In this document: positions 34,213-43,258 of the stretch, piece after piece | How positions within the stretch are numbered: position 1 is the first letter of the stretch | How the letters are laid out: each line of letters opens with the position of its first letter | Assembly (NCBI GenBank): GCA_011050235.1 | Contig: DRGC01000018.1 | Span: 1 to 64,000 of the forward strand | DNA length: 64,000 nt | Reading direction: 5' to 3' | Source of the DNA: Phycisphaerae bacterium | GTDB taxonomy: Bacteria > Planctomycetota > Phycisphaerae > SM23-33 | The notes under the pieces: model-generated | What the model saw: only the letters and a program-made list of their open reading frames with translations | Told to the model about the DNA's origin: nothing | Databases searched by the model: none | Program-made: the position numbers and the translations under genes

Positions 34213-36096
34213 TTATCGAGAGATCATCGCCTTTACCCCCTCGATCGTTTGACCCACAAAACACGTGCCCCCCTTCTCAAGCTGGCGCAGGTCCCTGTCC
34301 GAAAGAGCCGTCACGTCCAGCGGGCCCAGCGACCTGGCGAGGGCGAGAATTTCATTGCCGTAACGGATCAGGTTGAACTCCTTGTGCGAACCGATCAGTT
34401 GCGGCGTGGGCGCCGTGGGTAGGGAATAGCTGGCTGGGTCGAACGGGTAGAAGTCGACATAGGGCCTGTCGGTGTAAAACGCTTCGGCCGGGTCCGATGA
34501 CAGCGGCAAGGCGGCCAGATGTTCCGACAGGTCCAGGATCAACTTCTTGTGGCATTGCGTGCATGAATGGATGAAGGGCATGAGCTTCACGCCCGGCTGA
34601 ATTCGCAGAGGGTACAGGTAGTCCGTATGCTCGGCGCAGTGAGGACAGACAGCCCGGATCCTGTAAACCGTTCGACGGAGTTCGAACGGCGCATCGCGAT
34701 CGGGTGTGGGCTCGTCTGTTGGCGCCACAGATTCCACCGTCGCTCGCCTGGCATTGAAGATGTCGCTGATGACCGGCGCCGTGAGCCCGTAGAAGGTCTC
34801 ATCATCCATGCCGGTCATGTTAATCCCCCCCTTGTCGTGCGCAACGGTCCTATAGTAGGTCTCGCGGTCGCAGATGAGGCCGCGGTCGAGGCAGTGTTGG
34901 AACAGCTCGCTGCCCGGGTAGGGCACGATGTGATAGGAGTACACCGTCAGATCGCGGCAGTGCTTCCGGAAGAAGTCGATGGTCGTACGAATGGTCTGCG
35001 GCGTTTCGGCGATGTCGCCGTAAATGAAGTTGCCGTGAGCGCCCAGCCCGACCTTCTGTGTGACGGCCAAGCCTTTGCGGATCATCTCCGGCGTCGTCCC
35101 CTTCTTCATGCTCTTGAGGATGATCTTGCTGGCGCTCTCCAGGCCGTAGCCGATAAACCGACAACCAGAGGCCTTCATCTCTCGCAGCAGGGATTCTTCA
35201 GCGTCGTTGAGGCGCATGTAGCATCCCCAGTCGAAGTCGGCCCCCGACTGCTCTTTGTAGGCTCGGACCTTTTCACAAAACTCCCTGCCTTTGTCGACAT
35301 TGATGAACAACAGCTCATCGTGGATGTAGAGAATGTTGAAGCGATATCGTTCGTAGAAATGGGCGACCTCCGCCATCACATTGTCGATGGACCGAGCGCG
35401 GTATGTCGCGCCCTTGTAATGGCAGCAGAACGTGCACTTGAACGGGCATGACCGCCCGACGGTCACAGGCAGGATTCGTGGATGCTCGCGCGTGTGGGCG
35501 AGGAAATTGTTCGTCTGGTTATCCACCGACAGGTATTGCTCGAAATCGAAGGGCCCGTAATTGGGCAAAGGCAGGGCGTCGAGATCTTCGGGGGATTTCA
35601 GCGGATTGCAGGTGGGCTCGCCGTTGTTCCAATAGATCAGATTGTCCACAGCCGTGATGTCGGCGCCGCTGTCGAGATGGTCGACGAGCTGGACGATTGA
35701 GAAATCAGCTTCACCGATTACGCCGAAGTCCGGGCGGAGGTGTGGAAAGATAAAGTCCGGGTCGTAGGTGAGGAGCCCCCCGCCAATCACGATGGGAACG
35801 TCCGGGGCGATCTGCCTGGCGAAGAAGATCGTATCGCGGACAAAATGGTAATCGGGCGCCAAGCCACTGACGCCAATCAACTGTGGGCGGTATTCGGCGA
35901 TCGCCTGGCGAAGCATCCGCTCGAGCGTGAGAGGGGCCGAGCCATGGCACCAGACATAATTCATGTTGAGGCCGAACACTTCATGTCCCGCTTCGGTCAG
36001 GGCGGCAGCCAGATAGGGCATGCCCTGGCCGAAGCTGGTCGCGTCCGGCTCGGGGTGGGGATAGTTATTCTTCGATGGTATCAGCAGAACACGCAT
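34213..36096 (-). CDS. B12-binding radical SAM protein with zinc ribbon and shared C-terminal module
   Basis: This 627-residue protein has the B12-binding-like N-terminus (MRVLLIPSKNNYPHPEP, VSGLAPDYHFV, VIGGGLLTYDP), a radical SAM core with SCPFKCTFCC (CxxxCxxC) and HGNFIYGDIAETP. Beyond the core it has a CPHC...CTQC zinc-ribbon-like segment (around base 34540-34660), then the tail NLIRYGNEILALARSLGPLD and GTCFVGQTIEGVKAMI shared with the neighbouring sulfotransferase. ATG 36096 starts the recognisable domain; AGGG lies upstream. It sits between the SGNH and sulfotransferase genes on the same strand. Confidence 0.85.
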   Translation of the reverse strand: MRVLLIPSKNNYPHPEPDATSFGQGMPYLAAALTEAGHEVFGLNMNYVWCHGSAPLTLERMLRQAIAEYRPQLIGVSGLAPDYHFVRDTIFFARQIAPDVPIVIGGGLLTYDPDFIFPHLRPDFGVIGEADFSIVQLVDHLDSGADITAVDNLIYWNNGEPTCNPLKSPEDLDALPLPNYGPFDFEQYLSVDNQTNNFLAHTREHPRILPVTVGRSCPFKCTFCCHYKGATYRARSIDNVMAEVAHFYERYRFNILYIHDELLFINVDKGREFCEKVRAYKEQSGADFDWGCYMRLNDAEESLLREMKASGCRFIGYGLESASKIILKSMKKGTTPEMIRKGLAVTQKVGLGAHGNFIYGDIAETPQTIRTTIDFFRKHCRDLTVYSYHIVPYPGSELFQHCLDRGLICDRETYYRTVAHDKGGINMTGMDDETFYGLTAPVISDIFNARRATVESVAPTDEPTPDRDAPFELRRTVYRIRAVCPHCAEHTDYLYPLRIQPGVKLMPFIHSCTQCHKKLILDLSEHLAALPLSSDPAEAFYTDRPYVDFYPFDPASYSLPTAPTPQLIGSHKEFNLIRYGNEILALARSLGPLDVTALSDRDLRQLEKGGTCFVGQTIEGVKAMISR

Positions 36097-36152
36097 GAAG
36101 GTTCCCTGGCGATCATCGAGTCTCGGTCTCACCACGTTCGCTTGAGTTCATG

Positions 36153-37310
36153 TTACGATCTTTCGACAGCATCATGCTTGGGGGAATCATGCCTCGAGGC
36201 GGCGGCTGCGTCGATGCGCTGTTTGATTTGTATTGGGGACTCGCCCACCAGACAAGTTCCCTCCTGTTGGTGGCGCAGCAGTTCTCGATCGCTGCATGCA
36301 TGCAGATCCAACGGGCCGGCATCACACGCAACGGCATGGAACCGCCCCTGATGGAATAACACGTTGTAGCCTCGATCGTCCTGCTCAATCAGTCGAGGCA
36401 GATGGCTGTGGCGCAGTTGCTGGGCGAGCAACTCGATGAGGCGTTCGTCGTCAGCCGGCGCGAAATGCGGGCGCCCGGCGATGTCGCCCGGAATAGCCTC
36501 GTTGGGAGCTTGGCGCCATTCGGCGGGAACGGACAGGCCGAAGTGCTTTCCCAGCAGCGCCTCCAGCCGCACCAGCCCCGGCTGGAGCGCATGGAACAGA
36601 TAGGCCCTCAGGCCGGTGGGCATCGGCACGGGCAGGCCGGGGAGGACCCGCTCGCCCAGCGGAAAGTCGGACAGATCCACGCTCGGAGTGATCCCCAGAT
36701 GTCCAAACGCCTCCAGCAACACACGCTGCGGGTCGGCCTGAATGCCTTCGATAAAACGCACGTGGAACTGGTCAGACGGGAACGCCGAAAGCCATCGTTC
36801 CAACGACGCGGCATAATCTCCAAAGGCCAGGTAGTAATCCAACCATGAATCATTGGCGATATCTGAGGCCGACAGATCTTCCAGCGAGCCACGGTAGTCT
36901 GTATACCCGCTCACGCGATAGCGATAGTCGTGGCGAATATGCGACCAGGCGCGCTCCACCGGATCACGCATCACGAACAGCAGTTTCAACTCAGGGAAAA
37001 GGGAGTAGATCTTTTGGATCACCGGCGTTGGCAGCAGCATATAACTGCCTCCGACATCTCCGCGGCACTTGTCTTCGCCCCCTGCGAATGTCGCCAAAAG
37101 CCAGTTGATGTCATACCACTGCCAGAAGGTGCAGAAGTACTTCAGCTCTTTTGTCGGGACAAGAATATCCTTGTGACAAACGAGATTATCCTGCAGCCAG
37201 GTGGTCCCTGTCTTGGGAGCTGAGATGACAATGAAGTTCAGGCGGCTGTCCACCAACTCCGGCTGCACGTGTCCCACGTGCTGATCGTATTGATCCCACG
37301 GCGCGGTCAT
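36153..37310 (-). CDS. PAPS-dependent sulfotransferase with shared C-terminal module
   Basis: This 385-residue protein has the sulfotransferase P-loop-like 5'-PSB motif SAPKTGTTWLQDNL and the 3'-phosphate motif VMRDPVERAWSH, so it should transfer sulfate from PAPS, here most likely to a sugar hydroxyl of the exported glycan. The last about 75 residues are not part of the usual sulfotransferase fold: YNVLFHQGRFHAVACDAGPL, then SDRELL and GTCLVGESPIQIKQRI, matching the tail of the radical SAM protein next door. The start is uncertain between 37310 and an ATG at 37343. The 286 bases between it and wzt show nothing else. Confidence 0.83.
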   Translation of the reverse strand: MTAPWDQYDQHVGHVQPELVDSRLNFIVISAPKTGTTWLQDNLVCHKDILVPTKELKYFCTFWQWYDINWLLATFAGGEDKCRGDVGGSYMLLPTPVIQKIYSLFPELKLLFVMRDPVERAWSHIRHDYRYRVSGYTDYRGSLEDLSASDIANDSWLDYYLAFGDYAASLERWLSAFPSDQFHVRFIEGIQADPQRVLLEAFGHLGITPSVDLSDFPLGERVLPGLPVPMPTGLRAYLFHALQPGLVRLEALLGKHFGLSVPAEWRQAPNEAIPGDIAGRPHFAPADDERLIELLAQQLRHSHLPRLIEQDDRGYNVLFHQGRFHAVACDAGPLDLHACSDRELLRHQQEGTCLVGESPIQIKQRIDAAAASRHDSPKHDAVERS

Positions 37311-37596
37311 GGTCGGTTTGGTGGATCTTTCAGATGGGCCCATGGATGAACTCTGATGCACGGTCGCTGTTTGCGGACGACGGGCTCTTGCTATTGTCTC
37401 CCGCCTTGTGCGACGGCCCGCCACAGCCTGTCGGATTCAGCGCTGGTCAAGACTGCTCGGGAGGCGCACGCCGCGTAGGGTCCTCTTCAGCGGGGGTCTT
37501 TCGCCCTGCCCTTGAGAGTACATTTCAACCTTCCGCGGAGTGTACCTTTCAGCAGGATGGGGGTCAAGATGTCCCCGATACCGGGGCCTTGGCGGC

Positions 37597-38943
37597 TCAG
37601 CCGGGCACGGACATTCGGGAGACGACCGACAGCGACATCTGCAGGTCCGCCAGTCCGTCAAAGGGGGCGTCTTCGTCAACAATGAAATGGATCAGATCGT
37701 ATCGGCCATCCAACATCTCCGTCTCGCCGGTGGTTCGATCTCCGATCCCAAGGCCCAGGAACCAGTGACCTGAATGGAGGCTAAGCTTCAAGGTGAACTT
37801 GAACACTCGAATCTCACCGGCCGTTGCGGGCGGGATCGGAAGGTTGCTGACGACACTGCTGTTCCCGTAGACAACGACACCGTCAACAGTCTTGACGTTG
37901 ATCCCGAACGTGGGCGCTGCGACCTCCTTCTCATAACAGGCCTTGACATAGATATCGACTGTGTCGCCGCTTCTCACGATTACGGGGTCGAAGTCGCCCC
38001 CCCGGACCACGAGGTAGTCGATGATTCTGGCTCGAGCACTGCCAAACCGGCGCTCGGTTCGGTTGTAGGTGCGCCGGGTGGGGCAACGGTCCTTTTCCGG
38101 GGTTGTCTTGAGAAACCGGTCCAACTCGTTGTCCATCTCGGGTTCCGGTGAGGTGAGCGACGTTCGTGCCGGGCCGGATGTGTCAGCCTCCGCGCCATTC
38201 AGCGCCTGGCCGAACAGTAACTCGTTGTACTGGTTGCAGACGTCGTTCGGATCGCCGTAAGCGAGGGCGGCCCCCTCTTGCAGCAACAGGGCGACGTCGC
38301 AGTGGCGGGTGACGAGTTCCGTGCTGTGCGTCACTAGAACAATGGTCTTTCCCGCCTTCTGGAAGTCCGTGAATTTCTGAAAGCACTTGCGTTGGAATTT
38401 CGCATCGCCGACGGCGAGGGCTTCGTCGACGATGAGAATATCCGGGTCGACGTTGATTGCCGCCGCGAACGCCAGCCGTACGAACATGCCCGAGGAGTAC
38501 GTCTTGACCGGCTGGTCGATGAACTCGCCGATGTCGGCGAACGCTTCGACCTGCGCCATCCGGCTGTCCATTTCCCGATTGCTGATGCCCATCAACTGGC
38601 CTTGGAAAATCACGTTGTCGCGCCCGGTGAATTGCGGATTGAACGCGGCGCCGAGCTCCAGCAGGGCCGAAATACGGCCCTCGGTGGTCACCTCGCCCAT
38701 CGACGGGCGGAGAACGGCGCAGAGAATTTGCAGAAGGGAGCTCTTGCCCGACCCGTTGCGTCCGACAATGCCCAACGTCCGGCCTTTGGCCAGGTCAAAG
38801 GTAATGTTCCGCAGCGCCCAGAACTCCTTGTGGTACTGCTTGCGGAACGGGTGCAGCGCCTCGAGCAGGCGATGCCTCGGCGTGGCGAACAGGCGATACT
38901 TCTTCGACACGTCGCGCACGGAAATGGCGATGTTGTCGGTCAT
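37597..38943 (-). CDS. wzt: ABC transporter ATP-binding protein, Wzt type with C-terminal domain
   Basis: This 448-residue protein has an ABC ATPase half (Walker A GRNGSGKSS, signature YSSGMFVRLAFA, Walker B DILIVDEALAVGD) and a long C-terminal beta-sandwich half from about residue 270 (DTVDIYVKACYEKEV, FKFTLKLSLHSGHWFLGL). In O-antigen Wzt proteins the C-terminal domain recognises the modified chain end before export. A methylated or otherwise capped terminus would fit the many methyltransferases nearby. ATG 38943 starts four bases after the stop of the permease gene, the usual Wzm-Wzt order. Confidence 0.9.
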   Translation of the reverse strand: MTDNIAISVRDVSKKYRLFATPRHRLLEALHPFRKQYHKEFWALRNITFDLAKGRTLGIVGRNGSGKSSLLQILCAVLRPSMGEVTTEGRISALLELGAAFNPQFTGRDNVIFQGQLMGISNREMDSRMAQVEAFADIGEFIDQPVKTYSSGMFVRLAFAAAINVDPDILIVDEALAVGDAKFQRKCFQKFTDFQKAGKTIVLVTHSTELVTRHCDVALLLQEGAALAYGDPNDVCNQYNELLFGQALNGAEADTSGPARTSLTSPEPEMDNELDRFLKTTPEKDRCPTRRTYNRTERRFGSARARIIDYLVVRGGDFDPVIVRSGDTVDIYVKACYEKEVAAPTFGINVKTVDGVVVYGNSSVVSNLPIPPATAGEIRVFKFTLKLSLHSGHWFLGLGIGDRTTGETEMLDGRYDLIHFIVDEDAPFDGLADLQMSLSVVSRMSVPG

Positions 38944-38947
38944 GATC

Positions 38948-39748
38948 TCACAGGGCCTCCACAAAGTCCGGCTTGAGCCTGCGGAACACCCACCCCCCCA
39001 GGCCGAATACCAGCAGTGCGACCACCCAGAAATAAGCGCCCATCGAGGGATTTTCCCAGAAGCCCGTCTGGGCGGTGAAGGAGCTGCGATAGCCCTCGAC
39101 GACGTAATACAGCGGGTTGAGCTTGAGGAATATCCGGTACTTCTCCGGCAGCATGTCGGGTTGCCAGATAATGGGCGTCAGCCAGAACCACATGGTCAGC
39201 AGGACCGTAAGGACTTGGGCCACATCGCGGTAAAACACATTCAGCGCCGACACCAGCCAGCCCAGCCCCATGGAAAAAATCGATAGCCCAACCAGGAAAT
39301 ACAGGAACTGGAGGTTGTAGAAGGAGAAGCCGATTCCGTAGACGATGAGTAATATAGCCAACACCACCAGCATGATCGCGTGGGTGACCATCGCGACCAC
39401 GAGGTGGACGACGACCAGTATTTCCGTGGGAAAGGCCGTCTTCTTGACCAGATGCGGGCTGACGATGATGGCATTGACGCTGACGGTGATGGTTTCGGCG
39501 AAGCACGTCCACGGGATAAAGCCCGTCAGATAGATGATGATGAAAGGCAGATCCTTGCCCCGACCTACCTTGAAACCCACCGAGAAGACAAACCAGTAGA
39601 CACCGATCATCATCAGCGGGTGAAGGACCGACCATGCCAAGCCTAAGGGCGACCCGGCGTAACGGGACCGGAGCTCCCGGCGGGCCATCACCCAGATCAA
39701 TGAGCGATTGGTGTAGATTCGGCCAAAGAATTTTGCAAGTGCGTGCAT
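38948..39748 (-). CDS. wzm: ABC-2 type polysaccharide export permease
   Basis: This 266-residue protein has six membrane helices after the amphipathic N-terminus; RRELRSRYAGSPLGLAWSVL is the family's conserved entry segment, and LTPIIWQPDMLPEKYRIFLK and LNPLYYVVEGYR are typical of Wzm/TagG. It forms the channel that carries a finished polyprenyl-linked glycan across the inner membrane with Wzt. ATG 39748 or GTG 39757 are both possible. It is divergent from the methyltransferase at 40024 across 275 bases; that interval holds a perfect TTGACA at 39951-39956 on the plus strand, but no matching -10 box. Confidence 0.9.
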   Translation of the reverse strand: MHALAKFFGRIYTNRSLIWVMARRELRSRYAGSPLGLAWSVLHPLMMIGVYWFVFSVGFKVGRGKDLPFIIIYLTGFIPWTCFAETITVSVNAIIVSPHLVKKTAFPTEILVVVHLVVAMVTHAIMLVVLAILLIVYGIGFSFYNLQFLYFLVGLSIFSMGLGWLVSALNVFYRDVAQVLTVLLTMWFWLTPIIWQPDMLPEKYRIFLKLNPLYYVVEGYRSSFTAQTGFWENPSMGAYFWVVALLVFGLGGWVFRRLKPDFVEAL

Positions 39749-40023
39749 GGGTCTCACGTTGAGTTTTCGGCGGCCGTCACACAGAGGACTATGGCTGGCG
39801 CGGCTCGGGAATGATCTGAACGACCCATTGCCGCACCCGCCGCGACACGTTCAACGACGCCCGCCACAGCTCGGAGTCGAATGCTATTCGATTCACCGGG
39901 GCCTTACAAGCTTCGCACCGGGCAGCGCGTCCCGCTGCAGCGAAGGGGGCTTGACAGCCGATGCCCGGCGAACAAGATAGACATCGGATAACGGCCGGGC
40001 GTCCTGTCCGGGTCGGACGCGTG

Positions 40024-40806
40024 ATGATGCTAAAAAGACTGCTGGCGCATCCTCTGACGAAGGGCATGGACATTGATTCCCCGCAGACGACGCTGCTGCG
40101 GCGGCGGATCATCCGTGAAAAGCCGTTTCTGCGGAAGACCTACGAGCACTGGTATCGGCGGATCGCCACAGCGTTGCCGGACGGGGATGGGCCTGTTGTG
40201 GAACTGGGCTCGGGCGGGGGATTCATGAGCGAGTTCATCCCGGACCTGATCACCTCCGACGTGTTCGAGGTCCCCGGGGTACAAACGGTCGTGGACGCAC
40301 ACGCCCTTCCCTTTGCCGACGGCAGCCTGCGGGCGATTGTGATGACGGACGTACTCCACCACATTCCCGACGTCCGACGTTTCCTGACCGAAGCGACGCG
40401 ATGTGTCCGAGTTGGGGGGGCGATCGTGATGATCGAGCCATGGGTGACCCCCTGGGCGCGGCTTGTGTGGCGTTTCCACCACGAAGCCTTTGCCCCGCAA
40501 GCGCCCACCTGGTCGATCCCGCACGGGGGGGCGCTGTCGGGGGCGAACATGGCCCTGCCCTGGATCCTGTTCGTCCGTGATCGCCAGGTGTTCGAGCGAG
40601 ACTACCCGCAGTGGCACATTCGGTCGATCGAGCCGTTCATGCCGCTGGCCTTCCTGATGTCCGGCGGTGTCTCCTGCCGGAGTTTCGCGCCCGGGTGGGC
40701 GTTCGGTGCGTGTCGATGGATGGAGGACCGTCTGGCGCGATGGCACGATACGTGGGCGATGTTCGCTCAGATCGTGCTGGAGCGCATCCCATCTCCGAAG
40801 GCGTAG
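40024..40806 (+). CDS. Class I SAM methyltransferase
   Basis: This 260-residue protein has a methyltransferase type 11 core: VVELGSGGGFMSEFI (motif I), DAHALPFADGSLRAIVMTDV and VLHHIPDVRRFL. The C-terminal half (WVTPWARLVWRFHHEAF, MALPWILFVRDR) is hydrophobic and could contact lipid or the membrane, suggesting a lipid-linked acceptor. Two ATGs in tandem (40024, 40027) are available. The gene is divergent from the exporter and precedes the large membrane proteins. Confidence 0.78.
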   Translation: MMLKRLLAHPLTKGMDIDSPQTTLLRRRIIREKPFLRKTYEHWYRRIATALPDGDGPVVELGSGGGFMSEFIPDLITSDVFEVPGVQTVVDAHALPFADGSLRAIVMTDVLHHIPDVRRFLTEATRCVRVGGAIVMIEPWVTPWARLVWRFHHEAFAPQAPTWSIPHGGALSGANMALPWILFVRDRQVFERDYPQWHIRSIEPFMPLAFLMSGGVSCRSFAPGWAFGACRWMEDRLARWHDTWAMFAQIVLERIPSPKA

Positions 40807-40928
40807 CGCTTCGCCCGAGCGAAATCCCTTGCCGCCCAACGCAGACCTCGATACCTTCACCGTGTCCATAACCTCTGCGCAGTACACGTTTCCATGGTCA
40901 CGCGCGGGCCAATATGAAAGGAGTCATC

Positions 40929-43235
40929 ATGGTCGAGCCGGAATTGCCTCCGACGTCTCTGGCGCCCTCCCAGGCCAAGCAGGTGACATTCCTGAAGGCG
41001 TTCCTGCTCGTGGTGCTCACCTACATCACAGCGGCCATCCTGCTGGATTACAGCGCGCATTTCGTCCATCCGGAAATTCCCCACGCCTACCCGACCTATT
41101 TCCGCAACGGCCCCGGCCCGGCCCTGGGCGACCTGAAGCTGGTGTTCGATATGCCCGCATTTTCGCCCGTGTCCCGTCCCCGCGCTTTGACGCGACTGGT
41201 GGAAATATACAATGGGAAACTTCGCATCTGGCTGGCCCACTATTTTCCCCCTCACCCGAGTTTTTCCCTGCATTGGCTTTTCATCCTGATCCTTTCCCCC
41301 ATATTCTTATACAAACTCGTTCGCGCCCTCACCGACAATCCCCTGGCGCCGTGGATCGGCCTGTCGATATACTTCGCCTCGATCGGCACGCTCGGCTCGG
41401 TTGCGATGCTCTTTCGCCCGGCAAAGCCCCTGGCCATCTTCATGGCCTTGGTCGCCTACTACGTTGCGTCCCAGGTCCGCCGCATCAAGAAAGAGCAGGG
41501 GCGATTGAGCCTTCCCCGGTACGCCCTGCTGCTGGGCATTTTATTGCTCGCCTTCAACGTGGACGAGACGACCTATTTTATCTATGCGTCCATTCCGGTC
41601 CTGTTCTATGACATCTTCTTCGTGGGCAAGCGCAAAGCGTTGGCGCTGTCTCTGTACCTCTTGCCGGTGGTCATCTTTGGGATGCTGGTGATGTATGTGT
41701 TTCCATATCTCTTCGAGCACCCCGCCGGAGGGGGGATTTTCAACAAGTCGAACGTGTTCAACATGATGCTCTCCTCCAATCCGAACTACAGTTTGTCATT
41801 CAAGTTGTACACGTTCTTTCACGGCGGGTTCTTTGACGGGGCGCGAAATCTCTTGTCCTCTTACATGGTTCCGCCCGGTCGTTTTTCGCGCCGCACCATC
41901 AGTGCCATTTGCATCGGCGTGCTCATCTACCTGATCTTCCTGATTGTGCAGGCCCCGCGTGAGAAGAGGGGGCCGATGGCGGCGATATTGCTGACGTTCG
42001 GCCTTTATCTTGTCTTTCAGATACTCGTCATCGTCCCAGCCGACCAGTACTACTACGGCAGCATGATCGTTGTGTACGTAGCCATCGTGGCGGCGGTGCT
42101 GCTGTCGAGCGGCGCCAAGGCGATTCGAAGGTTGAACATCGCCCTCCTGGTGTATTTCGTGGTCATGTCTCTGGCGGATTTCCCGGCCACCAACAAGGGA
42201 TGGCTCGACCATCACGCCGACATCTATCACGAGAGGTGGTTCAAGAATTACACCGAGGATATGCCCGTTCGCGGGACGCTCACCTACGACATGGTGGCCA
42301 ATGCGTGGCGACAGCGGGACGATGAGGACGCCCTCCTGAAACTCAAGAGCACGTATCCCGCCCTGTCCTACTGGCTGTTCTATGAGCTTCAGTTCATGGC
42401 CGGAAGAACGGATGACCTGATGACATGGCAGTCGTGGCAGACGGCGACTCCGGGCAAGCCGCTGCACTGGGCCGTCAGGAAAAATCACACGCCGGCTCTG
42501 GTGACCTATCTGGCGCAGGGAGCCGACGTCCATGCCATCGACCGAACGGGTGCGACAGCCCTGCACGAGGCGGCCCGGCGGGGACACAGGGAGTTGGCGC
42601 AGCTCCTGCTGGATCACGGCGCCGACGTGAATGTCAGGGACCCTCTCGGCCAGACGCCGTTGCACAAGGCGTCCTCGACCGGGCGGGAAGAGATCATGAA
42701 GCTGTTGGTGGCGTCCGGTGCGAACACCGACATCGAAGACCTTGCGGGAATGACGCCCTCCCAGCACTACGAGGACTTTCGCTTGCTTGAGCGAGCAAGG
42801 AGTCTGGCTTCGGCCCAGGCGGATAAGCCGGTCCTTAAGCTGACCTACACATCCTCGGGCGATTACCCGGAAGCGGGAACGGAGTTTCCGCTGGGCGGCG
42901 TGCACGATTTCTGGGAGACCTCTTCCCTGCCGGCCTGGATTCAGACAGATCTCGGCGATGGCGGCGCCAGGACCATCAGGGCCTACGCGCTGGCGACAGG
43001 ATTGCACGGCGCCGACGCGACGGGCCGGATGCCCGTGAGCTGGGAGCTTCAGGCGTCCGATGACGGCGAAACCTGGAACGTTATAGACACCCAGGCCGAC
43101 CATGGCGACTGGCGGATCAACGAAAGACGGACCTACTTCGTGGCCAAGCCGGGGCGATACCGATACTATCGCCTGCTCATATCGGCGGCCCGCGAGTCGG
43201 GCATTGTGCGACTCTATAAGCTCGATCTGTTCTGA
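40929..43235 (+). CDS. Polytopic membrane protein with ankyrin repeats and a discoidin-like C-terminus
   Basis: This 768-residue protein has about ten membrane helices in its first 430 residues (for example LHWLFILILSPIFLYKLV, FGLYLVFQILVIV), like GT-C or Wzy-type proteins. A soluble part follows with three to four ankyrin repeats (KPLHWAVRKNHTPALVTYL, ATALHEAARRGHRELAQLL, QTPLHKASSTGREEIMKLL). The last 130 residues look like an F5/8 type C (discoidin) carbohydrate-binding domain (AWIQTDLGDGG, WELQASDDGETWNVIDTQ, RYYRLLIS). I know of no characterised protein with this domain order. ATG 40929 with AAAGGAG seven bases upstream is preferred over ATG 40914. Confidence 0.75.
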   Translation: MVEPELPPTSLAPSQAKQVTFLKAFLLVVLTYITAAILLDYSAHFVHPEIPHAYPTYFRNGPGPALGDLKLVFDMPAFSPVSRPRALTRLVEIYNGKLRIWLAHYFPPHPSFSLHWLFILILSPIFLYKLVRALTDNPLAPWIGLSIYFASIGTLGSVAMLFRPAKPLAIFMALVAYYVASQVRRIKKEQGRLSLPRYALLLGILLLAFNVDETTYFIYASIPVLFYDIFFVGKRKALALSLYLLPVVIFGMLVMYVFPYLFEHPAGGGIFNKSNVFNMMLSSNPNYSLSFKLYTFFHGGFFDGARNLLSSYMVPPGRFSRRTISAICIGVLIYLIFLIVQAPREKRGPMAAILLTFGLYLVFQILVIVPADQYYYGSMIVVYVAIVAAVLLSSGAKAIRRLNIALLVYFVVMSLADFPATNKGWLDHHADIYHERWFKNYTEDMPVRGTLTYDMVANAWRQRDDEDALLKLKSTYPALSYWLFYELQFMAGRTDDLMTWQSWQTATPGKPLHWAVRKNHTPALVTYLAQGADVHAIDRTGATALHEAARRGHRELAQLLLDHGADVNVRDPLGQTPLHKASSTGREEIMKLLVASGANTDIEDLAGMTPSQHYEDFRLLERARSLASAQADKPVLKLTYTSSGDYPEAGTEFPLGGVHDFWETSSLPAWIQTDLGDGGARTIRAYALATGLHGADATGRMPVSWELQASDDGETWNVIDTQADHGDWRINERRTYFVAKPGRYRYYRLLISAARESGIVRLYKLDLF

Positions 43236-43258
43236 TAGACGAAGGCCAAGAGGGCGAC

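Noticed and set aside
39951-39956. TTGACA as part of a promoter for the 40024 methyltransferase gene
   Set aside because: No acceptable -10 box lies 15-19 bases downstream.
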